Source of the DNA: Burkholderiaceae bacterium
GTDB taxonomy: Bacteria > Pseudomonadota > Gammaproteobacteria > Burkholderiales > Burkholderiaceae_C
Assembly (NCBI GenBank): GCA_016790575.1
Contig: JAEUOU010000023.1
Span: 1 to 64,000, forward strand
Direction of reading: 5' to 3'
DNA: 64,000 bases
A model generated the notes under the pieces. It was given only the letters and a program-made list of their open reading frames with translations, had not been told where the DNA came from and did not search any database. The position numbers and the translations under genes are program-made. Every line of letters begins with the position of its first letter. Position 1 is the stretch's first letter. This document shows, piece after piece, positions 9,872-20,444 of the stretch.

Positions 9872-9908
9872 AAAAAGAAAAAGGCCCGTTGCAGGTGCAA
9901 ACGGGCCT
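9872..9908 (-). terminator. leuA attenuator terminator
   Basis: On the minus strand the stem AGGCCCGTT / AACGGGCCT (9908-9900 with 9890-9882) with a 9-nt loop is followed by a U-rich run at 9881-9872. It lies between the leader peptide and leuA, the position of a transcription attenuator. Confidence 0.82.
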
Positions 9909-9930
9909 AGGTTCTGAGAGCAACTGCGCG

Positions 9931-9984
9931 CTACTGATCCCGCCCTGCGGACGAAGTTAGTAGCGAGAAAGGTGCGCGGCTCAT
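9931..9984 (-). CDS. Leucine leader peptide (leuL-like)
   Basis: A 17-codon reading frame, MSRAPFSLLTSSAGRDQ, ends 22 nt before the attenuator stem. Codons 8 and 9 are consecutive CTA leucine codons, which are rare in a genome this GC-rich; the enterobacterial leuL peptide also relies on a run of CTA. The Leu codons lie in one arm of a perfect 7-bp stem (CGCTACT at 9965-9959 with AGTAGCG at 9935-9929), so a ribosome stalled there would disrupt it. This is the arrangement expected for leucine-responsive attenuation. No family match was run. Confidence 0.7.
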   Translation of the reverse strand: MSRAPFSLLTSSAGRDQ

Positions 9985-10113
9985 GGCGTCAATGTAGCAC
10001 AGTTCAACGCCAGACACCGAACGGACGGTCTTGCTGACCTTGCATACCTCTGTAATTCTGTCGTCCTGCAACGACGAGGGCTACAGGTCACAAAGCACTC
10101 TCTCGACTGCAAA

Positions 10114-11657
<1,544 letters not shown>

Positions 11658-11781
11658 AAAGAAGATTCCTCTTTTCTGAGCCCTCACCTGCGCACGGTAA
11701 TGCGCAGGCTCGGCTGCAAATAGATTCGTCAAAAAGGCCGGCGGCAACAGCGGCCACCGGAGGGGAGAAAAAGCTTGGCGC

Positions 11782-13560
11782 TTACAGGTCTTCCGAACCC
11801 AACAGCATTTCGGTGATGCCCTTGCCCGCCTTGACCATGGGGAAGACGTTTTCGGTGGGGTCGGTGCGAAAGTCCATGAACACCGTGCGGTCCTTGAGCT
11901 TGCGCGCCTCATGCAACGCCGCTTCGACATCTTGTGGACGCTCGATCAGCATACCCACGTGGCCGTAGGCCTCAGCAAGCTTCACAAAATTGGGCAGCGC
12001 ATCCATGTAGCTGTGGCTGTAGCGGCCCTCGTAGTCGAGCTCCTGCCACTGCCTCACCATGCCAAGGTAGCGGTTGTTGAGCGCCACGATCTTGATCGGC
12101 GTGTTGTATTGCAGGCAAGTGGAAAGCTCCTGGATGCACATCTGCACCGAACCTTCACCTGTCACACAGTAGACCTCGCTGTCGGGTTTGGCCAGCTTGA
12201 TGCCCATCGCGTACGGAATGCCAACGCCCATCGTGCCCAAGCCGCCCGAATTGATCCAGCGACGCGGTTCATTGAACTTGTAATACTGGGCGGCCCACAT
12301 CTGGTGCTGACCAACGTCAGACGTGATGTAGGCATCGGCATCGCGAGTCATGTTCCAAAGAGTCTCGATGACCCGCTGCGGCTTGATGACATCGCGGCTT
12401 GAACGGTCATAACTGAGGCAGTCCCGCTTGCGCCATCCGTCAATCGACTCCCACCAGCTTGCGAGAGCCTGAGCATCCGGCTTCAGGCCGCTTTCGCGAA
12501 TCATGGCCAGCAATTCGGTCAGAACATCGCGTACATCGCCCACAATCGGAATATCGACTTTGACCCGTTTGGAAATGCTCGAAGGGTCGATATCAATGTG
12601 AATGATTTTGCGTTCGTTCTGGGCGAAATGCTTCGGATTTCCGATCACTCGATCATCGAAACGGGCGCCGACGGCCAGCAGCACATCACAGTGCTGCATT
12701 GCATTGTTGGCTTCTATCGTGCCATGCATACCCAGCATGCCAAGGAACTTTGGATCGGTCGCCGGATAGGCCCCCAGGCCCATGAGCGTATTGGTGCAGG
12801 GATAGCCCAGCATATCGACCAATGCGCGCAACTCGTTCGAGGCGTTGGCCATCAGCACGCCGCCACCGGTGTAGATGTAGGGCCGCTTAGCCGACAACAG
12901 CAGCTGCAAAGCCTTGCGAATCTGTCCGCCGTGACCCTTCCGTACCGGGTTGTAAGAGCGCATCTCAATGCTGGACGGATAACCGGAATACGCCGTCTTG
13001 TTGAAAGATACGTCCTTCGGAATATCGACAACGACTGGGCCGGGCCGGCCGCTGCGGGCAATATGAAAGGCCTTTTTCATGACCATCGCCAGGTCACGAA
13101 CATCCTTGACCAGGAAATTGTGCTTGACCACTGGGCGGGTTATTCCCACCGTGTCGCATTCCTGAAACGCATCCAGCCCGATGGCGGCTGTGGGAACCTG
13201 CCCTGTCACGATGACCATCGGAATGCTGTCCATGTAGGCGGTGGCAATTCCGGTCACGGCGTTGGTCACACCCGGCCCGGACGTCACCAACGCTACACCG
13301 ACTTCGCCGGTTGCGCGGGCGTACCCATCAGCCGCGTGCACCGCAGCCTGTTCATGACGCACCAGCACATGCTGGATCGTGTCCTGCTTGTAGAACGCGT
13401 CGTAAATGTGAAGTACGGCCCCTCCGGGATATCCCCAGATGTACTTCACGCCTTCAGCCTGCAGAGCCTTGACGAGGATTTCCGCGCCGCGCAAATCCTG
13501 CACGCCGTTGCTGCCCGACGCCGCTGCGGCCGAGGCCATTTCTGCTTTTGTGATTTCCAT
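11782..13560 (-). CDS. ilvB: Acetolactate synthase large (catalytic) subunit
   Basis: A 592-residue thiamine-diphosphate enzyme joining two pyruvates (or pyruvate and 2-oxobutyrate). Segments seen are GYPGGAVLHIYDAF, RHEQAAVHAADGYARATG (catalytic Glu), the central FAD-binding domain with GMHGT, and the ThDP-binding C-terminal domain with VTGEGSVQMCIQEL and NNRYLGMVRQW. The start ATG at 13560 opens METIK-like residues before the conserved core; a second ATG seven codons on (13539) is possible. Ribosome-binding sequence is weak (AAAGGTTG). It heads the ilvBHC operon. Confidence 0.96.
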   Translation of the reverse strand: MEITKAEMASAAAASGSNGVQDLRGAEILVKALQAEGVKYIWGYPGGAVLHIYDAFYKQDTIQHVLVRHEQAAVHAADGYARATGEVGVALVTSGPGVTNAVTGIATAYMDSIPMVIVTGQVPTAAIGLDAFQECDTVGITRPVVKHNFLVKDVRDLAMVMKKAFHIARSGRPGPVVVDIPKDVSFNKTAYSGYPSSIEMRSYNPVRKGHGGQIRKALQLLLSAKRPYIYTGGGVLMANASNELRALVDMLGYPCTNTLMGLGAYPATDPKFLGMLGMHGTIEANNAMQHCDVLLAVGARFDDRVIGNPKHFAQNERKIIHIDIDPSSISKRVKVDIPIVGDVRDVLTELLAMIRESGLKPDAQALASWWESIDGWRKRDCLSYDRSSRDVIKPQRVIETLWNMTRDADAYITSDVGQHQMWAAQYYKFNEPRRWINSGGLGTMGVGIPYAMGIKLAKPDSEVYCVTGEGSVQMCIQELSTCLQYNTPIKIVALNNRYLGMVRQWQELDYEGRYSHSYMDALPNFVKLAEAYGHVGMLIERPQDVEAALHEARKLKDRTVFMDFRTDPTENVFPMVKAGKGITEMLLGSEDL

Positions 13561-13798
13561 TTTGTTCAACCTTTGCGAATTTCTCTGACGAAAAACCTTG
13601 GGTGCCCCTCGGCGGAACTCTTGTGGAGCAGCGTCGGGACTTTGGACCAAGACCATGGGCGTGCAGCTCGCACCGCCGGATCAGGATCCGTTTGCTTCTT
13701 GATGATGCAGCTCGCATTATCGCACTGCAACACGGAATGGCGAAATCCGGCCGCAGATCGCTCGTGCAAATGCCATAATTCCTTCAAAAAATGGGGGC

Positions 13799-14401
13799 TT
13801 GAGCCCCGAGAAGAGCCCCACAACCGAGACCTCCTTGGCCACAGAAAAAGAACTCTCCGACTTCCTCAGGGGCGTCGAGAGAAAGGCATTCAAGCGTTCG
13901 CTCTACCATGTGCGGGACGACGAAGCTGCGCTCGACATCGTGCAGGACAGCATGATGAAACTGGCTGAGCACTACGGCGACAAGCCGCCAGAGGAACTGC
14001 CGCTGTTGTTCCAGCGCATTCTGTCCAACACCACGCTCGACTGGTTTCGTCGTCAGAAAACGCGCCAGGCATTGTTCTCGAACGCCAGCGACTTCGAATC
14101 TGCCGATGACGACGGTGACTTCGACATTCTGGAAACTTTTTCCGGCCCTGAGGGCTCTACCGCTACGGAAAGTGCCGAGGACCACGTCCGGCGACGCCAG
14201 GTACTGATCGAAATCGAAAAGGAAGTGCAGGCATTGCCGGCACGTCAACGAGAAGCCTTCCTGTTGCGTTATTGGGATGAGCTGGACGTTGCCGAGACCG
14301 CTGCAGCGATGGGCTGCTCGGAGGGGAGCGTGAAGACACATTGCTCGCGTGCAGTTCAGGCCTTGGGGAAAGCCCTCCAGGCCAAAGGAATCAAGCCATG
14401 A
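13799..14401 (+). CDS. ECF-type RNA polymerase sigma factor
   Basis: A 200-residue sigma-70 family factor. Region 2 spans about 25-95 (AALDIVQDSMMKLAEHYGD, TLDWFRRQKTR) and region 4 about 135-195 (LPARQREAFLLRYWDELDVA, GCSEGSVKTHCSRAVQAL). It is 4 nt overlapped with a DUF3619 gene, followed by DUF3106 and RDD genes, an order typical of Comamonadaceae. DUF3619 may be the membrane-anchored partner, but this is inference. The start is uncertain: TTG at 13799 as given, or a TTG at 13835 that opens ATEKELSDFL. Confidence 0.9.
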   Translation: MSPEKSPTTETSLATEKELSDFLRGVERKAFKRSLYHVRDDEAALDIVQDSMMKLAEHYGDKPPEELPLLFQRILSNTTLDWFRRQKTRQALFSNASDFESADDDGDFDILETFSGPEGSTATESAEDHVRRRQVLIEIEKEVQALPARQREAFLLRYWDELDVAETAAAMGCSEGSVKTHCSRAVQALGKALQAKGIKP

Positions 14402-14856
14402 CAACCATTTCCCCAAACCAGACCGATTGCCTGCAGGATCGCTATGGCCGTCGGGTGGCGGCGCGGCTGACCGACAGCACCGACACGCTGCCCCATGACA
14501 TCACCGAGCGGCTTCGCGCGGCGCGTGTTCGTGCCGTCTCGCACCGAAAGATCGCCCGGGTCCAAAGCGCCCCGGCGATCCAGGTCTCTGGCGGTGGCGC
14601 CACACTCGGTTTCGACACCGAAGGTTTGAACCTCTGGAGCCGTCTGGCATCCGCACTGCCCATCGTCGCTCTGGTGATCGGCCTGGCGGGGATTGCCCAG
14701 TACCAGGGGGATGATCGTGCGCAAGAGTTGGCTGATGTTGATGCGGCATTGCTGGTTGACGATTTGCCCCCGGCTGCCTATACGGATGCCGGCTTTGCCC
14801 AGTATCTCAAGATTGCCAGCCTGACGCCGGTGACCGGATCGCACCAGCAGCCTTGA
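14398..14856 (+). CDS. DUF3619 family membrane protein
   Basis: A 152-residue protein: a soluble N-terminal part with DRYGRRVAARLTD and LPHDITERLRAARVRA, then one transmembrane segment (about 83-102, LPIVALVIGLAGIAQY), then an acidic C-terminal tail. The ATG overlaps the sigma-factor stop (ATGA), so the two are translationally coupled. A cytoplasmic helix plus single membrane span beside an ECF sigma factor is compatible with an anti-sigma role, although the family is uncharacterised and lacks a recognisable zinc anti-sigma motif. Confidence 0.82.
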   Translation: MTTISPNQTDCLQDRYGRRVAARLTDSTDTLPHDITERLRAARVRAVSHRKIARVQSAPAIQVSGGGATLGFDTEGLNLWSRLASALPIVALVIGLAGIAQYQGDDRAQELADVDAALLVDDLPPAAYTDAGFAQYLKIASLTPVTGSHQQP

Positions 14857-15542
14857 ACGCCACGCTTATCCTTGCCGGTCTTCGAACGACCATGCGTGTC
14901 GGGCTTCGCATTGGCTGCGTGACCACCTTCTCGCTGGCAGCGATCGCGGCACACGCCCAGGTGGACACACGAACAAGCACAACGACAATGGCGAATGGCA
15001 GCAAGTCGGCGGTCAGCGCAGGTTCGGCAACGCACAGCAGCCGCGCTGCCTGGGACCAGTTGACGCCCGAACAGAAGTCCGCTTTGGCCCCGTTGAGGGC
15101 CTCATGGGCCGGATTGACCGACGGCCATCGGAACAAATGGCTTGCCTTGACCCGCAATTTTTCAGCGATGCCCGCATCCGAACAGTCAATCCTGCAGGGG
15201 CGGATGCGCGAATGGGCGGCGCTGACACCCCAGCAGCGTGCGCAGGCACGACTGACTTTCGGCGAAACACGCAGGCTTTCGCCCGATGATCGCCGTGCCA
15301 GCTGGGAGGCCTACCAGGCCCTGAGTGAAGAGGAAAAGCGACGCTTGGCCGCGAGCCGACTTTCACCCCGCAGTGTTGCGACGGCGCCCCGACCGGTCGC
15401 ATCAGGCAAGCTGGCGCCCGTGCCCCCTCAAACGACCCACAACCTCAATCCTCCGACGGTCGTTATTCCGACACCACAGGTTGATCCGCATACACTCCTG
15501 CCCCGTAAGGCGGCTTCGTCTGCGCGCGCGCAAACTCGGTAA
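14853..15542 (+). CDS. DUF3106 domain-containing exported protein
   Basis: A 229-residue protein with an N-terminal signal peptide (hydrophobic run before AAHAQ), then repeated short helical motifs of the DUF3106 type (WDQLTPEQKSALAPLRASW, MREWAALTPQQRAQAR, LSPDDRRASWEAYQALSEEE), and a Pro-rich C-terminal tail. TTG at 14853 overlaps the previous stop (TTGA); an ATG at 14892 would give a shorter signal peptide. Function is unknown. It is likely periplasmic and belongs to the sigma-factor operon. Confidence 0.85.
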   Translation: MNATLILAGLRTTMRVGLRIGCVTTFSLAAIAAHAQVDTRTSTTTMANGSKSAVSAGSATHSSRAAWDQLTPEQKSALAPLRASWAGLTDGHRNKWLALTRNFSAMPASEQSILQGRMREWAALTPQQRAQARLTFGETRRLSPDDRRASWEAYQALSEEEKRRLAASRLSPRSVATAPRPVASGKLAPVPPQTTHNLNPPTVVIPTPQVDPHTLLPRKAASSARAQTR

Positions 15543-15589
15543 TCCGTGACGGGCGCGCCTGCCGCGCCTGCAACCGAGCGCCCGCAACC

Positions 15590-16138
15590 ATGTCCGCATC
15601 CCTGTCATCCGCCACTCCGGAACCCGCCTTGTCCGAACTTGTTGCGCCGAGCCTGCGACGGCGCCTGGCCTGCTGGCTGTATGAAGGCATGCTGATGTTT
15701 GGTGTCGTCTTCATCGCCGGTTATCTGTTCGGGACACTCAGCCAGACCCGTCATGCGTTGGACAACCGGCATCCCCTGCAGGCTTTCCTGTTTGTGGTGT
15801 TCGGCATCTATTTCACCTGGTTCTGGTCCAAGGGGCAGACGCTGGCCATGAAGACCTGGCATATCCGCCTCGTCGATCGGACGGGGCGGCCAGTCCGCCA
15901 AGGCCGCGCCTTGCTGCGCTACGTGCTCTCCTGGGTCTGGCTCCTGCCACCGTTGGCTGCCGTGGCGCCTTTTTCCCTGCCAGCCGGGGAAGTCGTCCTG
16001 CTGACCGTCGGCTGGGTGCTGGTCTATGCCCTGCTGAGCCGTTTTCATCCGCAGCGGCAATATCTGCACGATGTCTGGGCGGGAACGCGGCTGATCAGTG
16101 TCGAAACGCGCTCCGCCACAGCAACCACCGGTCGGTGA
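15590..16138 (+). CDS. RDD family membrane protein
   Basis: A 182-residue integral membrane protein of the RDD family: RRRLACWLYEGMLMFGVVF at the start (the Arg of the RDD motif with the Asp replaced by Glu), TLAMKTWHIRLVDRTG in the middle, and RQYLHDVWAGTRLI near the end. Three to four hydrophobic segments are seen. RDD proteins are of unclear function; some are proposed transporters. It overlaps dgkA by 4 nt (GTGA). Confidence 0.9.
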   Translation: MSASLSSATPEPALSELVAPSLRRRLACWLYEGMLMFGVVFIAGYLFGTLSQTRHALDNRHPLQAFLFVVFGIYFTWFWSKGQTLAMKTWHIRLVDRTGRPVRQGRALLRYVLSWVWLLPPLAAVAPFSLPAGEVVLLTVGWVLVYALLSRFHPQRQYLHDVWAGTRLISVETRSATATTGR

Positions 16139-16563
16139 CCACCGAACAAACCGTGAAGTCCAACGTCATGCCCGAGGCACCCGATCCCGTCAACCCCCAA
16201 AAAGCCCGCCGTGGTCTGCATCGCATCTGGCACGCCACCGGGTACTCGCTGCAGGGACTGCAAGCCGGCTGGCAGGAAACGGCATTCCGCCAGGAGGCCA
16301 TCGCCGCGCTGCTGATGCTGCCAGCAGCCCTCTGGATCGGGCAATCCTGGGTGGAGACGGCCCTGCTGGCCGGTTCGGTGCTCCTGGTGATGATCGTCGA
16401 GCTGCTCAATACCGGGATCGAAACCGCGATCGACCGTATCGGAACCGAGTGGCATGACCTGTCCAAGCGCGCCAAAGACATGGGCAGCGCGGCCGTCTTG
16501 CTCAGCCTGGTTCTCGCGGGGGGTGTCTGGTCGGCGGCCATTTTTCACCGCTTCTTTCCATGA
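16135..16563 (+). CDS. dgkA: Diacylglycerol kinase
   Basis: A 142-residue small membrane kinase that recycles diacylglycerol to phosphatidate. It has an amphipathic N-terminus (ATGYSLQGLQAGWQETAFRQE), three transmembrane helices, and the signature VELLNTGIETAIDRI followed by HDLSKRAKDMGSAAV. The GTG start overlaps the RDD stop, and the next gene overlaps its stop by 4 nt, giving a tightly coupled run. Confidence 0.94.
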   Translation: MTTEQTVKSNVMPEAPDPVNPQKARRGLHRIWHATGYSLQGLQAGWQETAFRQEAIAALLMLPAALWIGQSWVETALLAGSVLLVMIVELLNTGIETAIDRIGTEWHDLSKRAKDMGSAAVLLSLVLAGGVWSAAIFHRFFP

Positions 16564-17147
16564 AAACGATTCAGTTCTCTGTGTGTGTGTACTGCGGTTC
16601 CCGGCCAGGCAACGACGCCCGTTATGCCGAAGTCGCCCGCGAGGTCGGTCACTGGATCGGCTCGCGCGGGGGCCAGCTGGTCTACGGCGGCGGGCGCAGC
16701 GGCCTGATGGGAATCGTCGCCGATTCTGCGCTGGCGGCTGGGGGCACGGTGGTCGGCATCATTCCGCAGGCCCTGGTCGACCGCGAGTTGGCCCACAAGG
16801 GCTGCCAGGAGCTGCTTGTCGTCGAGACCATGCACGAACGCAAACGCCTGATGGCCGAGCGCGCCGATGCCTTTATGGCGTTGCCCGGGGGCATAGGCAC
16901 CTTCGAGGAATTCTTCGAGGTCTGGACCTGGCGCCAGCTTGGCTACCACGACAAGCCGGTGGGACTGCTCAACACCGGCGGGTACTACGACGGCCTGGTG
17001 CGGTTTCTGGAATCAACCGTCACCCACGGGTTCCTCGCAGACTGGCAGATGGACCTGATCCGCGTTGACTCCGCAGCCGACCGGCTTTTGCCGGCGCTGG
17101 TGCAAGCGGCCGGCTTTTCCGCCGCCGCACACCTGGACGCCATCTGA
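16560..17147 (+). CDS. LOG family nucleoside 5'-monophosphate phosphoribohydrolase
   Basis: A 195-residue Lonely-guy family protein. Key segments are VCVYCGSRPGND, LVYGGGRSGLMGIVADSAL, the MHERKR motif and LPGGIGTFEEFFEVWTW (the PGGxGTxxE nucleotide-binding signature). In bacteria these enzymes hydrolyse AMP or cytokinin riboside monophosphates to the base and ribose 5-phosphate. It overlaps dgkA by 4 nt and is convergent with glnB. Confidence 0.92.
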   Translation: MKTIQFSVCVYCGSRPGNDARYAEVAREVGHWIGSRGGQLVYGGGRSGLMGIVADSALAAGGTVVGIIPQALVDRELAHKGCQELLVVETMHERKRLMAERADAFMALPGGIGTFEEFFEVWTWRQLGYHDKPVGLLNTGGYYDGLVRFLESTVTHGFLADWQMDLIRVDSAADRLLPALVQAAGFSAAAHLDAI

Positions 17148-17169
17148 CCGCGCCCCGACAGGGCCCGCC

Positions 17170-17547
<378 letters not shown>

Positions 17548-19218
17548 TCAAGCCCGGAACTTGCTGGTTATAGGATAACGCCAATCCTTGCCGAAGCTGC
17601 GGTGCGTGACCCGGATGCCCACCGCAGCCTGCCGGCGTTTGTATTCGTTGATCTTGATCAGGCGGGTGACTTTCTCCACGTCAGCCCGGTCGAAGCCGGC
17701 GGCGATCAGTTCGGCGATGCCTTCGTCGTTTTCCATGTAGCGCTCGATGATCGCGTCCAGCACCTCGTAGGGCGGCAGGCTGTCCTGGTCTTTCTGGTCC
17801 GGGCGCAGTTCGGCGCTCGGGGGGCGGGTGATGATGCGCTCGGGAATGGGATTGGCGCCGGTGCCGTACGGGTCATGGGCATTGCGCCAGCGGGCCAGTC
17901 GGAACACCACGGTCTTGGCCACGTCCTTGATGACGGCAAAGCCGCCGGCCATGTCGCCGTAGAGCGTGCAGTACCCGGTGGCCATCTCGCTCTTGTTGCC
18001 GGTGGTCAGCACGATGGCGCCGAACTTGTTGGACAGCGCCATCAGCAGCGTGCCGCGGATGCGGGCCTGGATGTTTTCTTCGGTGGTGTCCTCCGGACGG
18101 CCCTCGAACAGCGGCCCGAGCGAGCCGCGAAACGCGTCGAATTCCGGGGCGATCGAGATTTCGTCGTGCCGGACACCGAGGCGGTTGGCCATGTCGCGGG
18201 CGTCGATCCAGCTGATGTCGGCGGTGTAGGGCGAGGGCATCATCACGGTGCGCACCCGATCCTTGCCCAGCGCATCCACCGCAACCGCCAGCACCAGCGC
18301 CGAGTCGATGCCGCCCGACAGACCGATGAGGGCGCCCGGAAAACCGTTCTTGCCGATGTAGTCGCGCACACCCAGCACCAGCGCGTCCCACAGATCGGCG
18401 TCGGCACTGCGTTCCGGCGCCGTATCTGCTTTGATTTCGAGAGCAGACAATGACCGTTCCACGCTGGATACGAACAGCTTTTCTTCAAAACTCGGCGCCC
18501 GGCCGGCCAGCGAGCCGTCGGCGTTCAATGCAAACGAGTGGCCTTCGAACACCACCTCGTCCTGGCCACCCACCAGGTGGGCATAGACCATGGGCAGCCC
18601 GACGTCGCGCACGCGCTCGCGCATCATGGCCTCGCGCTCGTAGCCCTTGCCCACATGAAACGGCGACGCATTGATGACCGCCAGCAGCTCGGCGCCGGCG
18701 GCGCGCGTTTCACGGGCCGGCGCTTCAAACCAGGCGTCTTCGCAGATCAGCAGGCCCACACGCACGCCCGCGACCTCGAACACACAGGGCGCCGTGCCGG
18801 GCGCGAAGTAGCGGCGTTCGTCAAACACCTGGTAGTTGGGCAACTCGCATTTGGCATAGGTGGCGATCACCTCGCCGCCGCGCAACACACTGGCGCTGTT
18901 GAAGCGCTGTTGCACCGCCACGCTGCGCGAGCGGTGCCCGCCGCCGGTGGGGTGGCCCACCACCACCGTCAGGTCGGGCAACCCCGCCAGCTCGCGGGCC
19001 ACCGTTTTGACGGCATCATCACAGGCGGCGATGAACGAGGGCCGCAAAAACAGGTCTTCGGCCGCATAGCCGCAGATGGACAGTTCGGGGGTCAGCAGCA
19101 GGCGGGCGCCGTCGGCATGGGCCTGACGGGCCGCTTCGACGATGCGCCGGGCGTTGCCAGCCATGTCGCCGACCACAAAATTGAGCTGGGCGACGCAGAT
19201 CGGGAGAGTCATGGGCAT
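17548..19218 (-). CDS. nadE: Glutamine-dependent NAD+ synthetase
   Basis: A 556-residue two-domain enzyme. Residues 1-260 are a nitrilase-type glutaminase domain (TPELSICGYAAEDLF, VGLLICEDAWF with the catalytic Cys); residues 285-556 are the NAD synthetase domain with the PP-loop GLSGGIDSALVLA and ATGYCTLYGDMAGGFA. It amidates deamido-NAD. About 20 residues around 243-263, linking the two domains, are encoded by a copy of the dispersed repeat described below (18429-18490). Start codons with the divergent GNAT-like gene overlap (19211-19218). Confidence 0.95.
   Translation of the reverse strand: MPMTLPICVAQLNFVVGDMAGNARRIVEAARQAHADGARLLLTPELSICGYAAEDLFLRPSFIAACDDAVKTVARELAGLPDLTVVVGHPTGGGHRSRSVAVQQRFNSASVLRGGEVIATYAKCELPNYQVFDERRYFAPGTAPCVFEVAGVRVGLLICEDAWFEAPARETRAAGAELLAVINASPFHVGKGYEREAMMRERVRDVGLPMVYAHLVGGQDEVVFEGHSFALNADGSLAGRAPSFEEKLFVSSVERSLSALEIKADTAPERSADADLWDALVLGVRDYIGKNGFPGALIGLSGGIDSALVLAVAVDALGKDRVRTVMMPSPYTADISWIDARDMANRLGVRHDEISIAPEFDAFRGSLGPLFEGRPEDTTEENIQARIRGTLLMALSNKFGAIVLTTGNKSEMATGYCTLYGDMAGGFAVIKDVAKTVVFRLARWRNAHDPYGTGANPIPERIITRPPSAELRPDQKDQDSLPPYEVLDAIIERYMENDEGIAELIAAGFDRADVEKVTRLIKINEYKRRQAAVGIRVTHRSFGKDWRYPITSKFRA
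18429..18490 (+). repeat. Dispersed ~60-bp palindromic repeat, copy 1 (inside nadE)
   Basis: Contains AGAGCAGACAATGACC, then GTTCCACGCTGG and TTTTCTTCAAAA. It encodes part of the interdomain linker of NadE in the antisense direction (VSSVERSLSAL). Confidence 0.75.
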
Positions 19219-20431
19219 GCAGAAAATGGGTTCGGACGATTATGTCATCCGGGTTTGCGACCAGCCGGCGCAGGTCGATGCGGCGGCCTGGGACGCCTTG
19301 CTGGCCCGGCAGACCCACCCCACCCCGTTCATGCGCCATGCCTGTCTGGCCGCCCTGCACACCAGCGGCAGCGCAACGCCGGCCAGCGGGTGGACACTGC
19401 GCTGGATCACGCTCTGGCGCGGCGGGCGGCTGGCGGCGGCCTGCCCGCTGTACGTCAAGGATCACTCCTACGGGGAATACGTGTTCGACTGGGCCTGGGC
19501 CGAGGCCTACGCGCGGCACGGCCTGGAGTACTACCCCAAAGGCGTGGTCGCGGTGCCGTTCACGCCGGTGCCCGGCAGCCGGCTGCTGGCCGACAGCCCG
19601 CAGGCCCGGGCCGCGCTGCTGCAGGCGCTGCAGGCGGAGGGCCAGCGGCTGAAGCTGTCGTCGCTGCACCTGCTGTTTGCCGCTGATGACGACCTGGCCG
19701 CCTGCGAAACCGCCGGCCTGATGCGCCGCGACACGGTGCAGTTTCACTGGTTCAACGCCAATTGGCCAGATTTCGACGCTTTCCTGGCCAGCCTGACGCA
19801 GGACAAGCGCAAGAAGATCCGGCAGGAGCGCCGCAAGGTTGCCGAAGCCGGTGTGACCTTTCGCTGGGCGCGCGGCACGGACATCCGCCCCGCCGACTGG
19901 GATTTTTTCTACCGCTGCTACGAACGCACCTACCGCGAACACGGCAACCCGCCCTACCTGACGCCGGATTTCTTCGCCCGCATGGCGCGCGAGCTGCCGC
20001 AGGCCTGGCTGCTGTTTGTGGCCGAGCGCGACGGGCAGCCGATTGCTTCCAGTTTGATAGCAATACAAGACCATTTGACGCTGGGTAACGGCCAAAAAGA
20101 CTCCAAAACCGTCCCGGACAGCCCGCCCGCCGTGGCCTACGGCCGCTACTGGGGTGCACTGGAGCGGGTGGACTGCCTGCACTTCGAGGCCTGCTACTAC
20201 CAGCCGATCGACTGGTGCATCGCCCACGGTGTGGCCCGCTTCGAGGGCGGCGCCCAGGGCGAGCACAAGATGGCGCGCGCGCTGCTGCCGGTGCAGGCCT
20301 CCAGCGCCCACTGGCTGGCGCATCCGGGCTTTGCCGACGCGGTGGACCGCTTTCTGGACCGCGAGCGCGACGGGGTGCGCCACTACCTGGACGAGCTCGC
20401 CACCCGCAGCCCGCTGCGCCGCCCGGGCTGA
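19217..20431 (+). CDS. FemAB/GNAT-like N-acyltransferase (COG3146 type)
   Basis: A 404-residue protein of the peptidogalycan-biosynthesis/GNAT family: DAAAWDALLARQTHPTPFMR at the start, the basic HWFNANW...KRKKIRQERRKV segment, FFYRCYERTYREHGNPPYL, and VAYGRYWGALERVDCLHFE near the end. Such proteins carry two acetyltransferase-like folds and are thought to transfer an aminoacyl or acyl group, but no substrate is known. ATG at 19217 has GGGAGAG upstream; 19211 and 19226 are alternatives. Residues about 279-298 (SSLIAIQDHLTLGNG onwards) are an extra loop encoded by a dispersed repeat copy just before the conserved VAYGRYWG. Confidence 0.88.
   Translation: MQKMGSDDYVIRVCDQPAQVDAAAWDALLARQTHPTPFMRHACLAALHTSGSATPASGWTLRWITLWRGGRLAAACPLYVKDHSYGEYVFDWAWAEAYARHGLEYYPKGVVAVPFTPVPGSRLLADSPQARAALLQALQAEGQRLKLSSLHLLFAADDDLAACETAGLMRRDTVQFHWFNANWPDFDAFLASLTQDKRKKIRQERRKVAEAGVTFRWARGTDIRPADWDFFYRCYERTYREHGNPPYLTPDFFARMARELPQAWLLFVAERDGQPIASSLIAIQDHLTLGNGQKDSKTVPDSPPAVAYGRYWGALERVDCLHFEACYYQPIDWCIAHGVARFEGGAQGEHKMARALLPVQASSAHWLAHPGFADAVDRFLDRERDGVRHYLDELATRSPLRRPG
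20051..20109 (+). repeat. Dispersed repeat, copy 2 (inside the FemAB/GNAT-like gene)
   Basis: Reads TTTGATAGCAATACAAGACC then ATTTGACGCTGGG and GGCCAAAAA. It adds an in-frame loop of about 19 residues in the sense direction (IAIQDHLTLG). Confidence 0.75.
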
Positions 20432-20444
20432 TCCCGGGGCCCGC

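Noticed and set aside
13561-13798. An attenuator ahead of ilvB like that of leuA
   Set aside because: I found no leader peptide with clustered Val/Leu/Ile codons and no terminator with a U run in this 238-bp gap.
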